DNA of 38,499 nucleotides, taken from positions 1-38,499 of the forward strand of contig NZ_BMIM01000016.1 of assembly GCF_014642275.1 (NCBI RefSeq), given 5' to 3'. The position numbers were made by a program, and so were the translations under genes. Each line of letters begins with the position of its first letter. Within the stretch, counting starts at the first letter, position 1. The stretch comes from Flavobacterium lutivivi (GTDB lineage Bacteria; Bacteroidota; Bacteroidia; Flavobacteriales; Flavobacteriaceae). The notes under the pieces are model-generated. The model saw only the letters and a list, made by a program, of their open reading frames with translations. It searched no databases and had not been told where the DNA came from. Shown here piece after piece: positions 16,884-24,933 of the stretch.

Positions 16884-16891
16884 CAAAAATA
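16884..16891 (-). promoter_or_regulatory. -7 box of the SCO-like operon
   Basis: The minus strand reads TATTTTTG, an exact TAnnTTTG match 17 bases before the ATG at 16866. It directly abuts the terminator of the previous unit, and the region is T-rich, so a chance match is possible. Confidence 0.4.
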
Positions 16892-16892
16892 A

Positions 16893-16920
16893 AAAAAGGT
16901 ACGCAATTGCGTACCTTTTT
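16893..16920 (-). terminator. Perfect palindromic terminator of the cyoE-cox operon
   Basis: AAAAAGGTACGC followed by AATT and its exact complement GCGTACCTTTTT: a 12-bp stem with a 4-base loop and T runs in both directions. It lies 17 bases after the subunit IV stop and separates the oxidase genes from the SCO-like operon. Confidence 0.9.
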
Positions 16921-16937
16921 AATTTATTAATATGGTG

Positions 16938-17291
16938 TTAAAAATTCCATTTTATTGTTCCTACTTTGAAAACATCATGAACATAACTTCCTTCTGTCAA
17001 TAGTATAAATACTAAATACAATATTAGGAAAACAACGGTTCCAACAACTGCCCATCTTAAACTTGGTTTTTCTCCTTCCATGTGCATGAAAGCCCAAGTA
17101 ATGTAATATGCTTTATAGAGTGTTAGAATGATGAAAACCCAATTAAGCAAATTCATGCCTAAAATATTTGTAAAATATAAAAAGTGAGGTCTTTCAATCC
17201 CTAAATAAACCTCAACAATGGTTACAAAAGATAATAAACCAAATACAAACCAAATTCTTTTTGTGTTTGAAGCATGTGTATCGTGTGCCAT
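16938..17291 (-). CDS. Cytochrome c oxidase subunit IV family protein
   Basis: The 117-residue protein has three membrane segments (about 12-30, 44-66 and 80-101) and a conserved-looking YYITWAFMHMEGEKPSLRW loop. Size and layout fit the bacterial subunit IV (CtaF/CaaD-type) family. Histidines near the N-terminus (MAHDTHASNTKR) are usual in Bacteroidota homologues. It lies 24 bases after the subunit III gene and ends the cyoE operon just before a strong terminator. It is an accessory inner-membrane subunit of the heme-copper oxidase. Confidence 0.88.
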   Translation of the reverse strand: MAHDTHASNTKRIWFVFGLLSFVTIVEVYLGIERPHFLYFTNILGMNLLNWVFIILTLYKAYYITWAFMHMEGEKPSLRWAVVGTVVFLILYLVFILLTEGSYVHDVFKVGTIKWNF

Positions 17292-17315
17292 GTTTTTAAT
17301 GAATTTGCTAAAAGA

Positions 17316-18335
17316 TTAAACTAAATAGAAGAATGTAAATACGAATACCCAAACTAAATCTACAAAGTGCCAGTAAAGTCCAACCTTTTCTACCATTTCA
17401 TAAGATTTTCTTCTTTCATAAGTTCCTAAAAGAACATTAAGATAGATAATAATATTAATAATCACACCCGAGAACACGTGGAAACCGTGGAAACCTGTAA
17501 TAAAGAAGAAGAAATCTGCAAACAACTTACTACCATATTCATTTCTAGTAAGATTTGCTCCTTCAACAACCAAATGAGCATTGGCTAACATTTTTTCAGA
17601 TTCTGCTCTAGTTAAAACAGTTTTATGTTTTTCTTTATTAAGCTCATTATACAAAGTTTTATCTGCTTTCTCTGCTTCAGTTCCTCTGTATATTTTTTCA
17701 GTTCTTATCAATAAATCAGGATGCGCTTTAAATCCAGCTTGTACTTCGGCAACAGAATAACTTGGTAACGAAGGTTCACCTACAAACCAAACACCATTTT
17801 TACGTTCGTGCTGAACTCTTTCTTCGTGAAGAGTTGCTGCAAAATCAGCAAGTTTAACTCTTTCACCTTCTTTATTAACAAACTGAAGTATGCTTCCTCC
17901 TTTTGTTTCTACTGCTCCAAATTCACCAGTGATAAAGTTTTTCCATTCCCAAGCTTGAGAGCCAACGAAAATTAAACCTCCAACAATGGTTAAAAGCATG
18001 TAGAATGCCACTTTTTTCTGTTTCATTTGGTGACCAGCATCAACTGCTAATACCATCGTTACAGACGAAAAGATAAGGATAAAAGTCATCAATGCCACAT
18101 AATACATTGGTGCTTCAACACCGTGCATAAATGGAAAGTGTGTAAACACCTCATCGGCAATAGGCCAATTATCAATGAATTTAAATCTAGAAAAACCATA
18201 AGCGGCAAGAAATCCTGAAAAAGTTAAAGCATCTGATACGATGAAAAACCACATCATCAATTTACCATAGCTTGCTCCCATCGGCTCATTTCCGCCACCC
18301 CATGTATTTGCAGTAGTAGTAACTGTCGTTCCCAT
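17316..18335 (-). CDS. Cytochrome c oxidase subunit III with long soluble insertion
   Basis: The 339-residue protein has five membrane helices (about 26-46, 76-98, 110-126, 271-304 and 315-338). Subunit III signatures are clear: GFHGFHVFSG at 281-290 and GLYWHFVDLVWVF at 319-331. Between helices 3 and 4 lies a charged soluble stretch of about 135 residues (about 132-266) absent from ordinary subunit III. Subunit III supports the catalytic core in the inner membrane. It is 44 bases after the other subunit III gene. ATG at 18335 was used; the ATG at residue 19 is a possible alternative. Confidence 0.93.
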   Translation of the reverse strand: MGTTVTTTANTWGGGNEPMGASYGKLMMWFFIVSDALTFSGFLAAYGFSRFKFIDNWPIADEVFTHFPFMHGVEAPMYYVALMTFILIFSSVTMVLAVDAGHQMKQKKVAFYMLLTIVGGLIFVGSQAWEWKNFITGEFGAVETKGGSILQFVNKEGERVKLADFAATLHEERVQHERKNGVWFVGEPSLPSYSVAEVQAGFKAHPDLLIRTEKIYRGTEAEKADKTLYNELNKEKHKTVLTRAESEKMLANAHLVVEGANLTRNEYGSKLFADFFFFITGFHGFHVFSGVIINIIIYLNVLLGTYERRKSYEMVEKVGLYWHFVDLVWVFVFTFFYLV

Positions 18336-18379
18336 AAAAGTTAATTCGTTAAAAAGTTCCCAAATTTAGATTTTTTTTC

Positions 18380-18961
18380 TTATTTAAAGAAATATAAAAA
18401 TAAAAACAAATAAATCCACAAGAAATCGAGAAAGTGCCAATACATTGCACCAAGTTCAATACCAAGGAATTGCGTTGAATTGTATTTTTGTTTAAAATGA
18501 TTATAAATTATAATTAAAAGCGAAATTAATCCTCCAAAAAGGTGTGCCAAGTGAGTTACGGCTACTATATACAGAAAAGTTGTTGTGATATTACTTTCTG
18601 GTCCTGTAAAATAATATCCTTGTTCAACAATTTGTCCAAATCCTTTGAACTGAAAAAAAACGAAAAGAAAACCCAAAAAGAGCGTTAACAATAAGTAATT
18701 TGTTGTAGCCTTTCTGTCATCTTTTTTAATTGCTTTTTTTGCTAGTAAAAATGTAACACTACACAGTATAATTACTATTGTACTTATGAAAAACGCAGAA
18801 GGCATTTGAAAATTTTTCAACCAATCGCCTCTTGATTTACTCACTACAAAAGCACTTGTCAATCCTGCAAACATCATAGTCATGCTCAACATTGCAAACC
18901 ACAAAATCAGTTTGTATGAACGAGCTTTTCTTTGATTGTGTTCTTCTATGGTCATTTCCAT
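18380..18961 (-). CDS. Heme-copper oxidase subunit III (short form)
   Basis: The 193-residue protein has five membrane helices (about 17-40, 54-75, 86-106, 126-154 and 172-192). Signatures are VTHLAHLFGGLISL and GAMYWHFLDFLWIYLF, matching the two sites in the longer neighbour, so the two are paralogues. Two ATGs, residues 1 and 3, are possible starts. It begins 6 bases after the cyoE stop, so it is in the same operon. Catalytic subunits I and II are not in this window. Confidence 0.93.
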   Translation of the reverse strand: MEMTIEEHNQRKARSYKLILWFAMLSMTMMFAGLTSAFVVSKSRGDWLKNFQMPSAFFISTIVIILCSVTFLLAKKAIKKDDRKATTNYLLLTLFLGFLFVFFQFKGFGQIVEQGYYFTGPESNITTTFLYIVAVTHLAHLFGGLISLLIIIYNHFKQKYNSTQFLGIELGAMYWHFLDFLWIYLFLFLYFFK

Positions 18962-18967
18962 GGTAAA

Positions 18968-19870
18968 CTATCTTAAAAATTTATCAAATATATAGATTAA
19001 TTGTAAAAATGTGATGTATCCAACACTTGCCAACATCAATGTTTTGGCAGATTTTGCTGTACGAGTTTTATATAATCGAATAGCATGAATAATCAACCAA
19101 ACACCGAGTAAAAAAACCAACACAGCTGAAACAGGAGTTATATACAATTTCCCAGTAAAACCTATGCATGGCAACAAAGATGCTATCAAAAGCCAAAAGG
19201 AATACAAAACGGTTTGCAAAGCAGTAGAAGTATCTCTTTTACCAGTTGGCAACATAAAGAAACCTGCTTTTTCATAATCTTCATACAAAAACCATCCGAT
19301 TGCCCAAAAATGTGGAAACTGCCAAAAAAACTGTATCAAAAACAGAGTTCCTGCTTCTATTCCAAAATTATTGGTAGCTGCAACCCAACCCAGCATAAAA
19401 GGAATTGCTCCTGGAAAAGCTCCAACAAAAACAGATAATGGTGTGTAGGTTTTTAATGGCGTATAAACACTAGTGTATAGAAATATTGAAATTGCACCAA
19501 ACATTGCTGACTTTGGATTGATAAAATACAATAATATTAAACCAATAATTGTGAGCAAGCTTGCTACAAACAAAGCATGGTTGCTAGACATTCTTCCTGA
19601 TGCAACTGGTCTATTCTTGGTTCTATCCATCAACGCATCGAGGTCTTTTTCTATCACTTGATTATAAGCATTGGAAGCACCAACCATACAGTAACCTCCT
19701 ATAGCCAACATGAACAACGTAAATATATCAATGCTTTTAAAATCCTCAACTCCAAGAAGGTATCCAGCAACAGATGAAAACACTACACTGATTGCTAAAC
19801 CTGCTTTTGTAATTTGCTTAAAATCAGAAGTGATTTTTTTTATCGAAACTTTTTCGGTTGGAGTATTCAA
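18968..19870 (-). CDS. cyoE: Heme o synthase (protoheme IX farnesyltransferase)
   Basis: CyoE/CtaB attaches a farnesyl group to heme b to make heme o for the oxidase, in the inner membrane. The 300-residue protein has a polytopic UbiA-family layout and the motif NQVIEKDLDALMDRTKNRP with the Asp-x3-Asp prenyl-diphosphate site. No ATG lies near the conserved start; the frame begins at TTG (19870), giving MNTPTEKVSIKK, which fits homologue lengths. A strong promoter (TTG, 20 bases, TACCTTTG) ends 23 bases upstream of that TTG and supports it. First gene of the oxidase operon. Confidence 0.94.
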   Translation of the reverse strand: MNTPTEKVSIKKITSDFKQITKAGLAISVVFSSVAGYLLGVEDFKSIDIFTLFMLAIGGYCMVGASNAYNQVIEKDLDALMDRTKNRPVASGRMSSNHALFVASLLTIIGLILLYFINPKSAMFGAISIFLYTSVYTPLKTYTPLSVFVGAFPGAIPFMLGWVAATNNFGIEAGTLFLIQFFWQFPHFWAIGWFLYEDYEKAGFFMLPTGKRDTSTALQTVLYSFWLLIASLLPCIGFTGKLYITPVSAVLVFLLGVWLIIHAIRLYKTRTAKSAKTLMLASVGYITFLQLIYIFDKFLR

Positions 19871-19893
19871 GTTTTCAGATTATTTGAATGGTG

Positions 19894-19924
19894 CAAAGGT
19901 AATGGTTAGAAAACGATTTGACAA
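19894..19924 (-). promoter_or_regulatory. Promoter of the cyoE-cox operon
   Basis: On the minus strand: TTG (19924-19922), 20 bases, then TACCTTTG (19901-19894). Both elements match the Bacteroidota pattern at good spacing, making this one of the best promoters in the window. Confidence 0.7.
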
Positions 19925-20013
19925 AAAAAGAGTTATAATACTTTTGAAATCTAGCTTTTCTTATTCATTAGTTTTTAAAAACATTTTTCAAGTATTTAGA
20001 AACAAAATTGACA

Positions 20014-21111
20014 TCAAGAAACTCTGTTTGGGAAAAACTTATTTCTAAGTTTAAGAAAATAGTCTTCCATGGTATAAGTCATAAAAAAACCTAATACTAC
20101 CGAACCAACAAATGCTATAGCAAATCCTAAATACTTATTTTCAATCCTAAGAAAGCTTTCGCAATAATTAACAAAAGTATGTATAACATAAATTGAATAT
20201 GAACAAAAACCTATCTTACTTACAAAATCTACAATTCTTTTTGAAAAAATGGAATCTAATTGTCTGTTAATATTTTGAGAAATTAAAAAATGCACTAAAA
20301 TTATTCCAAACGCCACATAAAGCATTGAAAAACCAATAGTCATAACAAAAAAGGACTCCAAAGGCTCTATAAAAGGAGTAAAACTAAGAAGAAACAGAGC
20401 CAAAATAAGTAGTAATTTTTGATACTTAGTATAAAACTTTATTAGCGTATCTTTTCTAAAATTATACCAGAAAGAAATCAAAACTCCAAACAACAATGAA
20501 TCTATTCTCAAATGAGTCATTGTCATGTTTTTTACATTGCTTTCAGGAAAATAAATATTACTAAACACTCTTAAAAAAAAGGTTGAAACAAGAATAATGA
20601 TTATCAACTTTTCAAAAGAGGTTATTTTTTTAGACGCAATATTTTCATCAAATGAAATTATTTTTTTATTGAATATTAACCATAAAAGAAATGCTAATCC
20701 AAAATAAAAATGTTCTTCTACTGCCAGTGACCAACTTGCCGCATAAGCGTAACCCCAACCTAAAAAATAATTTTGAACAAAAACCAAATCATAGCCTGAA
20801 GACAATAAATCTTTTTTATGCAACAAGATTCTAGGAACCATGTAGACAATATATGTCAAGTAGTAAATTGGATAAATTTTAAAACCTCTCCTAATTAAGA
20901 AAAGTTTAGGTCTAATATTTCCAAATTTTTGATATTCTCTAAAAAGTAATCCAGAAACTAAAAAACCACTTAGAACAAAAAATAGATCAACACCTATCCA
21001 TCCCATTTGTTTTAAAAAATGCACAACTTCCTTGTGCCTACAAATAACGAGAAGAATTGCAATACCTCTTAAAAAATCAAGTTCTCTTAACCTATACGTT
21101 TGAGTGCTCAT
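20014..21111 (-). CDS. Membrane acyltransferase 3 family protein (OafA/YrhL-like)
   Basis: The 365-residue protein has about ten membrane helices. Acyltransferase-3 features are RELDFLRGIAILLVICRH, with the likely active-site His26, GVDLFFVLSGFL at about 40-51, and WSLAVEEHFYFG. These enzymes O-acetylate or otherwise acylate sugars of lipopolysaccharide, capsule or secreted glycans; the substrate here is not evident. It stands alone between the oxidase cluster and the remB-like gene, with a promoter-like TTG-N21-GATCTTTG upstream. No glycan-synthesis genes are adjacent. Confidence 0.9.
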   Translation of the reverse strand: MSTQTYRLRELDFLRGIAILLVICRHKEVVHFLKQMGWIGVDLFFVLSGFLVSGLLFREYQKFGNIRPKLFLIRRGFKIYPIYYLTYIVYMVPRILLHKKDLLSSGYDLVFVQNYFLGWGYAYAASWSLAVEEHFYFGLAFLLWLIFNKKIISFDENIASKKITSFEKLIIIILVSTFFLRVFSNIYFPESNVKNMTMTHLRIDSLLFGVLISFWYNFRKDTLIKFYTKYQKLLLILALFLLSFTPFIEPLESFFVMTIGFSMLYVAFGIILVHFLISQNINRQLDSIFSKRIVDFVSKIGFCSYSIYVIHTFVNYCESFLRIENKYLGFAIAFVGSVVLGFFMTYTMEDYFLKLRNKFFPNRVS

Positions 21112-21130
21112 CTATAAAAAATTTTCATGA

Positions 21131-21162
21131 CAAAGATCTTTTTGACAGCCTTTTAGAATCAA
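21131..21162 (-). promoter_or_regulatory. Promoter-like sequence of the acyltransferase gene
   Basis: Minus strand: TTG (21162-21160), 21 bases, then GATCTTTG (21138-21131), one mismatch to TAnnTTTG, 19 bases before the ATG. The box lies within the palindrome AAAGATCTTT. Confidence 0.4.
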
Positions 21163-21189
21163 AAATCCTTCAATACTTTATCAAAAAAA

Positions 21190-23301
21190 TTAATAATCAA
21201 AATACCAGTTAAAAATATCACATCGCAGCCCTACTGAAAACCAAGTAGTATTTTCTTTGAAAGTAGTAAGTGTATCTGCTTCTGGATTGAAACTTCGGTA
21301 AATGAGACTTCCAAAAAGTTTCAAATTAGTTGAAGGATTAATAAGATAACCTGCTTGCAAATCAGCAATAAAAACTGTGGTTTTATTCCCCTGACCTATT
21401 TCTACTCCGCTGTTATAAGGACGATCAATGTCATAATCCTTATAAATGTTGCTTCCATAATTATTACTGTCTGTAGCAGTATCAAAATCTAAACCTCTAA
21501 CTCCATAAGTTATCTTTGCGTCAGCGAAATATCTTCCGTTGAAATAACGAGCAATAGCGACAAATTCTCTGAAATTTCCACCCCATTGATGTCCTAAACT
21601 CTGGTTGTTGTGACCATAATTGGTAATAGCTTCGCTATGAGCATAAACATATGGACGAACATTGTTATATTCTGCTTGTAGTAATAAATTCTTTACACTG
21701 AAAGCATTATAATATTTTGCACCAAGTTGATAACCATACTTGTTTTTCCAACTTTTGTCACCTGCTTTTATATCTTTCAAACTAAATTCATCCAACAAAA
21801 ACTGCGCATAAAAATTAACTTGATTATTTAGTTTATATTTTGAAGTAAGTCCGAGTAATGCATTTCCGCTTCGTGAAGAGGACGAAATTTCTACAGCTCT
21901 GTAGAAAATAATTGGGTTTACAAAGCTCATATCAAAACCTCTGTTGTTGGTATTTGCCCAAACAACCGATTCAAAAAAACCTAGATTCCATCTATTGGTA
22001 ACATTCAAACTTAGATAATGACTAGCAACATATTTGGTTGCATAAGTTCTATCAACCGTAACATCTGTTCTAACGTCTTTTAGCCATGTATATAAATTAG
22101 TGTATTTAATTTTCCAAAAAGTTGTATTGAGTTTAAAGTATGGATATGGACTAACTCCATCACTCATCAGTAGTGAACGATATCCATCGCCAATAAAGTT
22201 TCTTCCATAGCCAAGATTCAAATTGAAGAATTTATTTGGAGTAATAGATAAATTAGCTTCCGCCATTGGAAAATCGTATGCATCTGTTTTAAAATCTTTG
22301 GCAATACCCATTCCAGGAATAATTGCAGGATTTCCTCCTCCAGGTTTTATCGATTCGGCATATCGATTAAAATAATCCGCAAATCTTCCTTGACTTTCAT
22401 AGATAGTTGTTGTAAAATTTACTGATTTACCCAATCCTCCGTTGAATTGTAATCCACGAGTGTTGATGAATGTAGTTTTAGATACGCTTGGGTCACTTTT
22501 ACCAAACTGTAAATCCAAAACTGGATTTAATGTAAACCAATAATCTTCTCCTTGAATTTCTACAAGATTCTCATTCCAAAGTTTTTTTCCCCACCAACCT
22601 GATTTGTTTTTTGCTAGCTTTTCATTAGCTTCTTTCAAGTTGTAATATTTTGAAACCTCAGCATAGTTAAATGGTTTTGATCCTGTATGATTATTGGTAC
22701 CAACTTGATTCATTTCATCGTCAAACTGCGCATAAAAACTATGTGAAAAAGGAATATTCAAATGACTTACATATTGAGGCTTGGAAAATGTTTTATAATT
22801 CATTTTAGAAACTTCTTCAAGGTCATTATCGTTTCTAACAAACGATGTCGAATTTTTTATAGCTAATTCTTCTGCGGCTTTGGCTTCTTTGATTTGAGCC
22901 ATTGTTTGCAGAGGAAAATCCATCTTTATAGTATATTTAGAATACGTAACTTTACCGTTGTATGTTGCAGGTTCAACTTTGGGCATCAAGGCAAAAACTC
23001 TTCGGCTTTCAGCTGCCAATTTTTCCTCATTGGCATCAACATATTGAACTTTGAAACCACCTTTTTCATCAACTTCAAACAAAACAATCATTGTTCCTTT
23101 GTAATCTTTTGGCAAATCATTGGGCATTTTAAACTGTTGATAAACAAAGTCATGAACTTTTTCGTAGAAACAGTTTTCTAAATCTTCACCTTGATTTGAC
23201 TCACATCCTTGAAAAATTGGAAATTTTTCTGAATATGTTTTAGTTTGAGCATTTATAGCTAATGAAAAAATCACAAATAACAGAGTGCTTATTTTTTTCA
23301 T
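21190..23301 (-). CDS. remB: RemB-like gliding motility protein: TonB-C-like domain plus Wzi-like barrel
   Basis: The 703-residue protein has a signal peptide (MKKISTLLFVIFSLAINAQ). Residues about 22-130 look like a TonB C-terminal-type domain: FPIFQGCESNQGEDLENCF, then a GTMIVLFEVDEKGGFKVQYV strand pair and a YSKYTIKMDFPL end. The remainder (about 165-703) is rich in aromatic beta strands and ends in an aromatic residue, as outer-membrane barrels do, resembling capsule-assembly Wzi-type proteins. In Flavobacterium johnsoniae a protein of this kind near sprA is named RemB and is linked to gliding; I assign the name from memory of that synteny and the domain layout. It starts 18 bases after the deoC stop, so it is probably co-transcribed with deoC. 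Confidence 0.78.
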   Translation of the reverse strand: MKKISTLLFVIFSLAINAQTKTYSEKFPIFQGCESNQGEDLENCFYEKVHDFVYQQFKMPNDLPKDYKGTMIVLFEVDEKGGFKVQYVDANEEKLAAESRRVFALMPKVEPATYNGKVTYSKYTIKMDFPLQTMAQIKEAKAAEELAIKNSTSFVRNDNDLEEVSKMNYKTFSKPQYVSHLNIPFSHSFYAQFDDEMNQVGTNNHTGSKPFNYAEVSKYYNLKEANEKLAKNKSGWWGKKLWNENLVEIQGEDYWFTLNPVLDLQFGKSDPSVSKTTFINTRGLQFNGGLGKSVNFTTTIYESQGRFADYFNRYAESIKPGGGNPAIIPGMGIAKDFKTDAYDFPMAEANLSITPNKFFNLNLGYGRNFIGDGYRSLLMSDGVSPYPYFKLNTTFWKIKYTNLYTWLKDVRTDVTVDRTYATKYVASHYLSLNVTNRWNLGFFESVVWANTNNRGFDMSFVNPIIFYRAVEISSSSRSGNALLGLTSKYKLNNQVNFYAQFLLDEFSLKDIKAGDKSWKNKYGYQLGAKYYNAFSVKNLLLQAEYNNVRPYVYAHSEAITNYGHNNQSLGHQWGGNFREFVAIARYFNGRYFADAKITYGVRGLDFDTATDSNNYGSNIYKDYDIDRPYNSGVEIGQGNKTTVFIADLQAGYLINPSTNLKLFGSLIYRSFNPEADTLTTFKENTTWFSVGLRCDIFNWYFDY

Positions 23302-23319
23302 GATTGAAGTTTAAATAAA

Positions 23320-24063
23320 TTAATAATTCCCCGAAGAAGTTCCTCCATTTGCAATAGCTTTTGCAGATGATGTTCCAATTCTTTTTACCCCTAATTTAAT
23401 CATTTCAACAGCTTCTTCATATGTTCTAACTCCACCTGCAGCCTTTACTGGAAGTGGTGAAGAGTTTTCAATCATCATGATTATTGTTGGCACAGTTGCT
23501 CCATTAGGCAACCCATTTTCAGTTTTGTAAAACCCTGTTGATGATTTTACAAATACATTAGGAAAACTCTCTTCTTTGAAATTGGCAATTATAACATTCT
23601 TGATTAAAGCCGATAGCTGAACAATCTCTGCGTCAGTAAGTGCAGCAACTTCTATAATCCATTTAGCAATTTTATGATGTTGAAAAGCTAGTTTTGTTCC
23701 TTGAAGAATTTCGTTTTTCAAGAGCTCTGTTTCTCCTTTTTTGAATGCTTTGTAATTGCACACATAGTCTAACTCATCTGCACCGTCTTGAATTGCTTGC
23801 AAAGCTTCATCAAGTTTTTCTTGTAAAGTATTTTCACCTTCTGGAAAAGAAATTACTGTTCCTACAAGAACTTTGGATTTTAGCTCATCAATCATTTTTC
23901 TGGCAATTTTCACCATGTTTGGTCTAATCATGATGAGTTTGAATTGTTCATCGATTGCCTCTTGTACAAATTTTTGAACTATTTCAGTATTTTCTTTCTC
24001 GGTTACTCCAGCTTGTTCTGCGGTTTTGAGATAAGTAGAATCGAGGTATTGTTTTAAATTCAT
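23320..24063 (-). CDS. deoC: Deoxyribose-phosphate aldolase
   Basis: DeoC splits 2-deoxyribose-5-phosphate into acetaldehyde and glyceraldehyde-3-phosphate in deoxynucleoside breakdown. The 247-residue protein has the TIM-barrel landmarks: LDSTYLKT near the N-terminus, DELDYVCNY with the acidic relay residue, the Schiff-base lysine in FVKSSTGF, and VKAAGGVRTYEEA. The start is the ATG at 24063 (MNLKQYLDST); an upstream in-frame TTG at 24087 is less likely. It lies just after the vanZ-like terminator and no exact TAnnTTTG box precedes it (a one-mismatch TATTTTTA is at 24088-24095), so its promoter is uncertain. Confidence 0.95.
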   Translation of the reverse strand: MNLKQYLDSTYLKTAEQAGVTEKENTEIVQKFVQEAIDEQFKLIMIRPNMVKIARKMIDELKSKVLVGTVISFPEGENTLQEKLDEALQAIQDGADELDYVCNYKAFKKGETELLKNEILQGTKLAFQHHKIAKWIIEVAALTDAEIVQLSALIKNVIIANFKEESFPNVFVKSSTGFYKTENGLPNGATVPTIIMMIENSSPLPVKAAGGVRTYEEAVEMIKLGVKRIGTSSAKAIANGGTSSGNY

Positions 24064-24094
24064 TTTGTTTTCTAAACTTTTAGGCAATAAAAAT

Positions 24095-24121
24095 AAAAAA
24101 TCCCATCGAGATGGGAGTTTT
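24095..24121 (-). terminator. Intrinsic terminator after the VanZ-family gene
   Basis: On the minus strand: TCCCAT, loop CTCG, ATGGGA, then TTTTTT. The 6-bp stem (7 bp with a 2-base loop) has A and T flanks on both sides and begins a few bases after the stop at 24124. Confidence 0.8.
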
Positions 24122-24123
24122 TA

Positions 24124-24519
24124 TCAATTAATAATTTTTTTATTTTCAAAAAAACTTATCAATATTCCAGCAGAAATAGCGCCAGTAAGGTTTGCCATTA
24201 CATCTAGAATATCGGCCTTTCGAGTAGTAGTAAAATTTTCTTGAAGTATTTCAATAGTTATTCCCATTACTAATGAAATGAGAATAATATTTAGAATTTT
24301 TTTATTTGAAATCGTTGCAAATCGAGATTTTACAACAATAGCCCACAGAAAAGTGAAAACAAAATGAAATGTAAAATGGACATACTTGTCCATTCCTTTT
24401 ACGCCTAGTGAAGGCAAATCATTCAGTTTTGCTAAACATAGTATAAAAATAAGAACGGTCCAGCTTGTTGCCAGACCGAACCATATTTTTTTATGCTCCA
24501 ATAAGCGCTTTATAATCAT
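24124..24519 (-). CDS. VanZ-family small membrane protein
   Basis: The 131-residue protein has four membrane helices. VanZ-like features are an early [12 protein letters not shown] helix with [21 protein letters not shown], a G-I-T-I-E-I-L-Q-E turn and [12 protein letters not shown]. The biochemical role of stand-alone VanZ proteins is unclear; resistance should not be assumed. The ATG at 24519 overlaps gcvH by 29 bases; a TTG at 24501 would reduce the overlap to 11. It is translationally linked to gcvH and ends at a hairpin terminator. Confidence 0.87.
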   Translation of the reverse strand: MIIKRLLEHKKIWFGLATSWTVLIFILCLAKLNDLPSLGVKGMDKYVHFTFHFVFTFLWAIVVKSRFATISNKKILNIILISLVMGITIEILQENFTTTRKADILDVMANLTGAISAGILISFFENKKIIN

Positions 24520-24871
24520 CGCTAGATAAAAGAGAATCTATCTCAGAACTATCAGAAATTTTAACTTTAATCATCCATCCTTTGCCATACGGATCGGTAT
24601 TAACGCTTTCTGGATTTGTTTCTAAATCTTCATTAAATTCAACAATTTCTCCTGAAAGAGGTAAGAACAAATCTGAAACTGTTTTTACAGCTTCTACTGT
24701 TCCAAAAACTTCATCTTTTGACAAAGTTTGATCAAGTGTTTCAACTTCAACATACACAATATCGCCCAATTCTTTTTGAGCAAAATCTGTAATTCCTACA
24801 ACAGCAACATCACCTTCAACAAGAACCCATTCGTGGTCTTTGGTGTATTTTAAATTAGATGGTATATTCAT
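24491..24871 (-). CDS. gcvH: Glycine cleavage system H protein
   Basis: The 126-residue GcvH carries lipoate for glycine cleavage. It has the typical start [27 protein letters not shown], and the lipoyl-lysine Lys63 in [10 protein letters not shown], then the [20 protein letters not shown] segment. It lies 62 bases after sprA and has a TACTTTTG box 17 bases before the ATG, so it may be transcribed both alone and with sprA. Other glycine cleavage genes are not in this window. Confidence 0.97.
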   Translation of the reverse strand: MNIPSNLKYTKDHEWVLVEGDVAVVGITDFAQKELGDIVYVEVETLDQTLSKDEVFGTVEAVKTVSDLFLPLSGEIVEFNEDLETNPESVNTDPYGKGWMIKVKISDSSEIDSLLSSDDYKALIGA

Positions 24872-24888
24872 GGTTTAATTTGTTTTGA

Positions 24889-24896
24889 CAAAAGTA
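24889..24896 (-). promoter_or_regulatory. -7 box of the gcvH promoter
   Basis: The minus strand reads TACTTTTG, an exact TAnnTTTG match, 17 bases before the gcvH ATG. No TTG lies at 17-23 bases. Confidence 0.45.
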
Positions 24897-24933
24897 TTAT
24901 TTACAAACAGATTTATAAAATTTTTTACAACAA

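Noticed and set aside
19710-20048. Plus-strand open frame of 112 codons across the cyoE 5' region
   Set aside because: Overlaps the conserved CyoE coding sequence and its strong minus-strand promoter; no homology recognised.
21124-21145. AAAGATCTTT palindrome upstream of the acyltransferase as an operator
   Set aside because: Only a 10-base AT-rich palindrome overlapping the promoter box; too little to support a regulator site.
24124-24519. VanZ-family gene as a glycopeptide-resistance determinant
   Set aside because: No vanH/A/X or two-component genes nearby; stand-alone VanZ proteins are common in Bacteroidota and not evidence of resistance.
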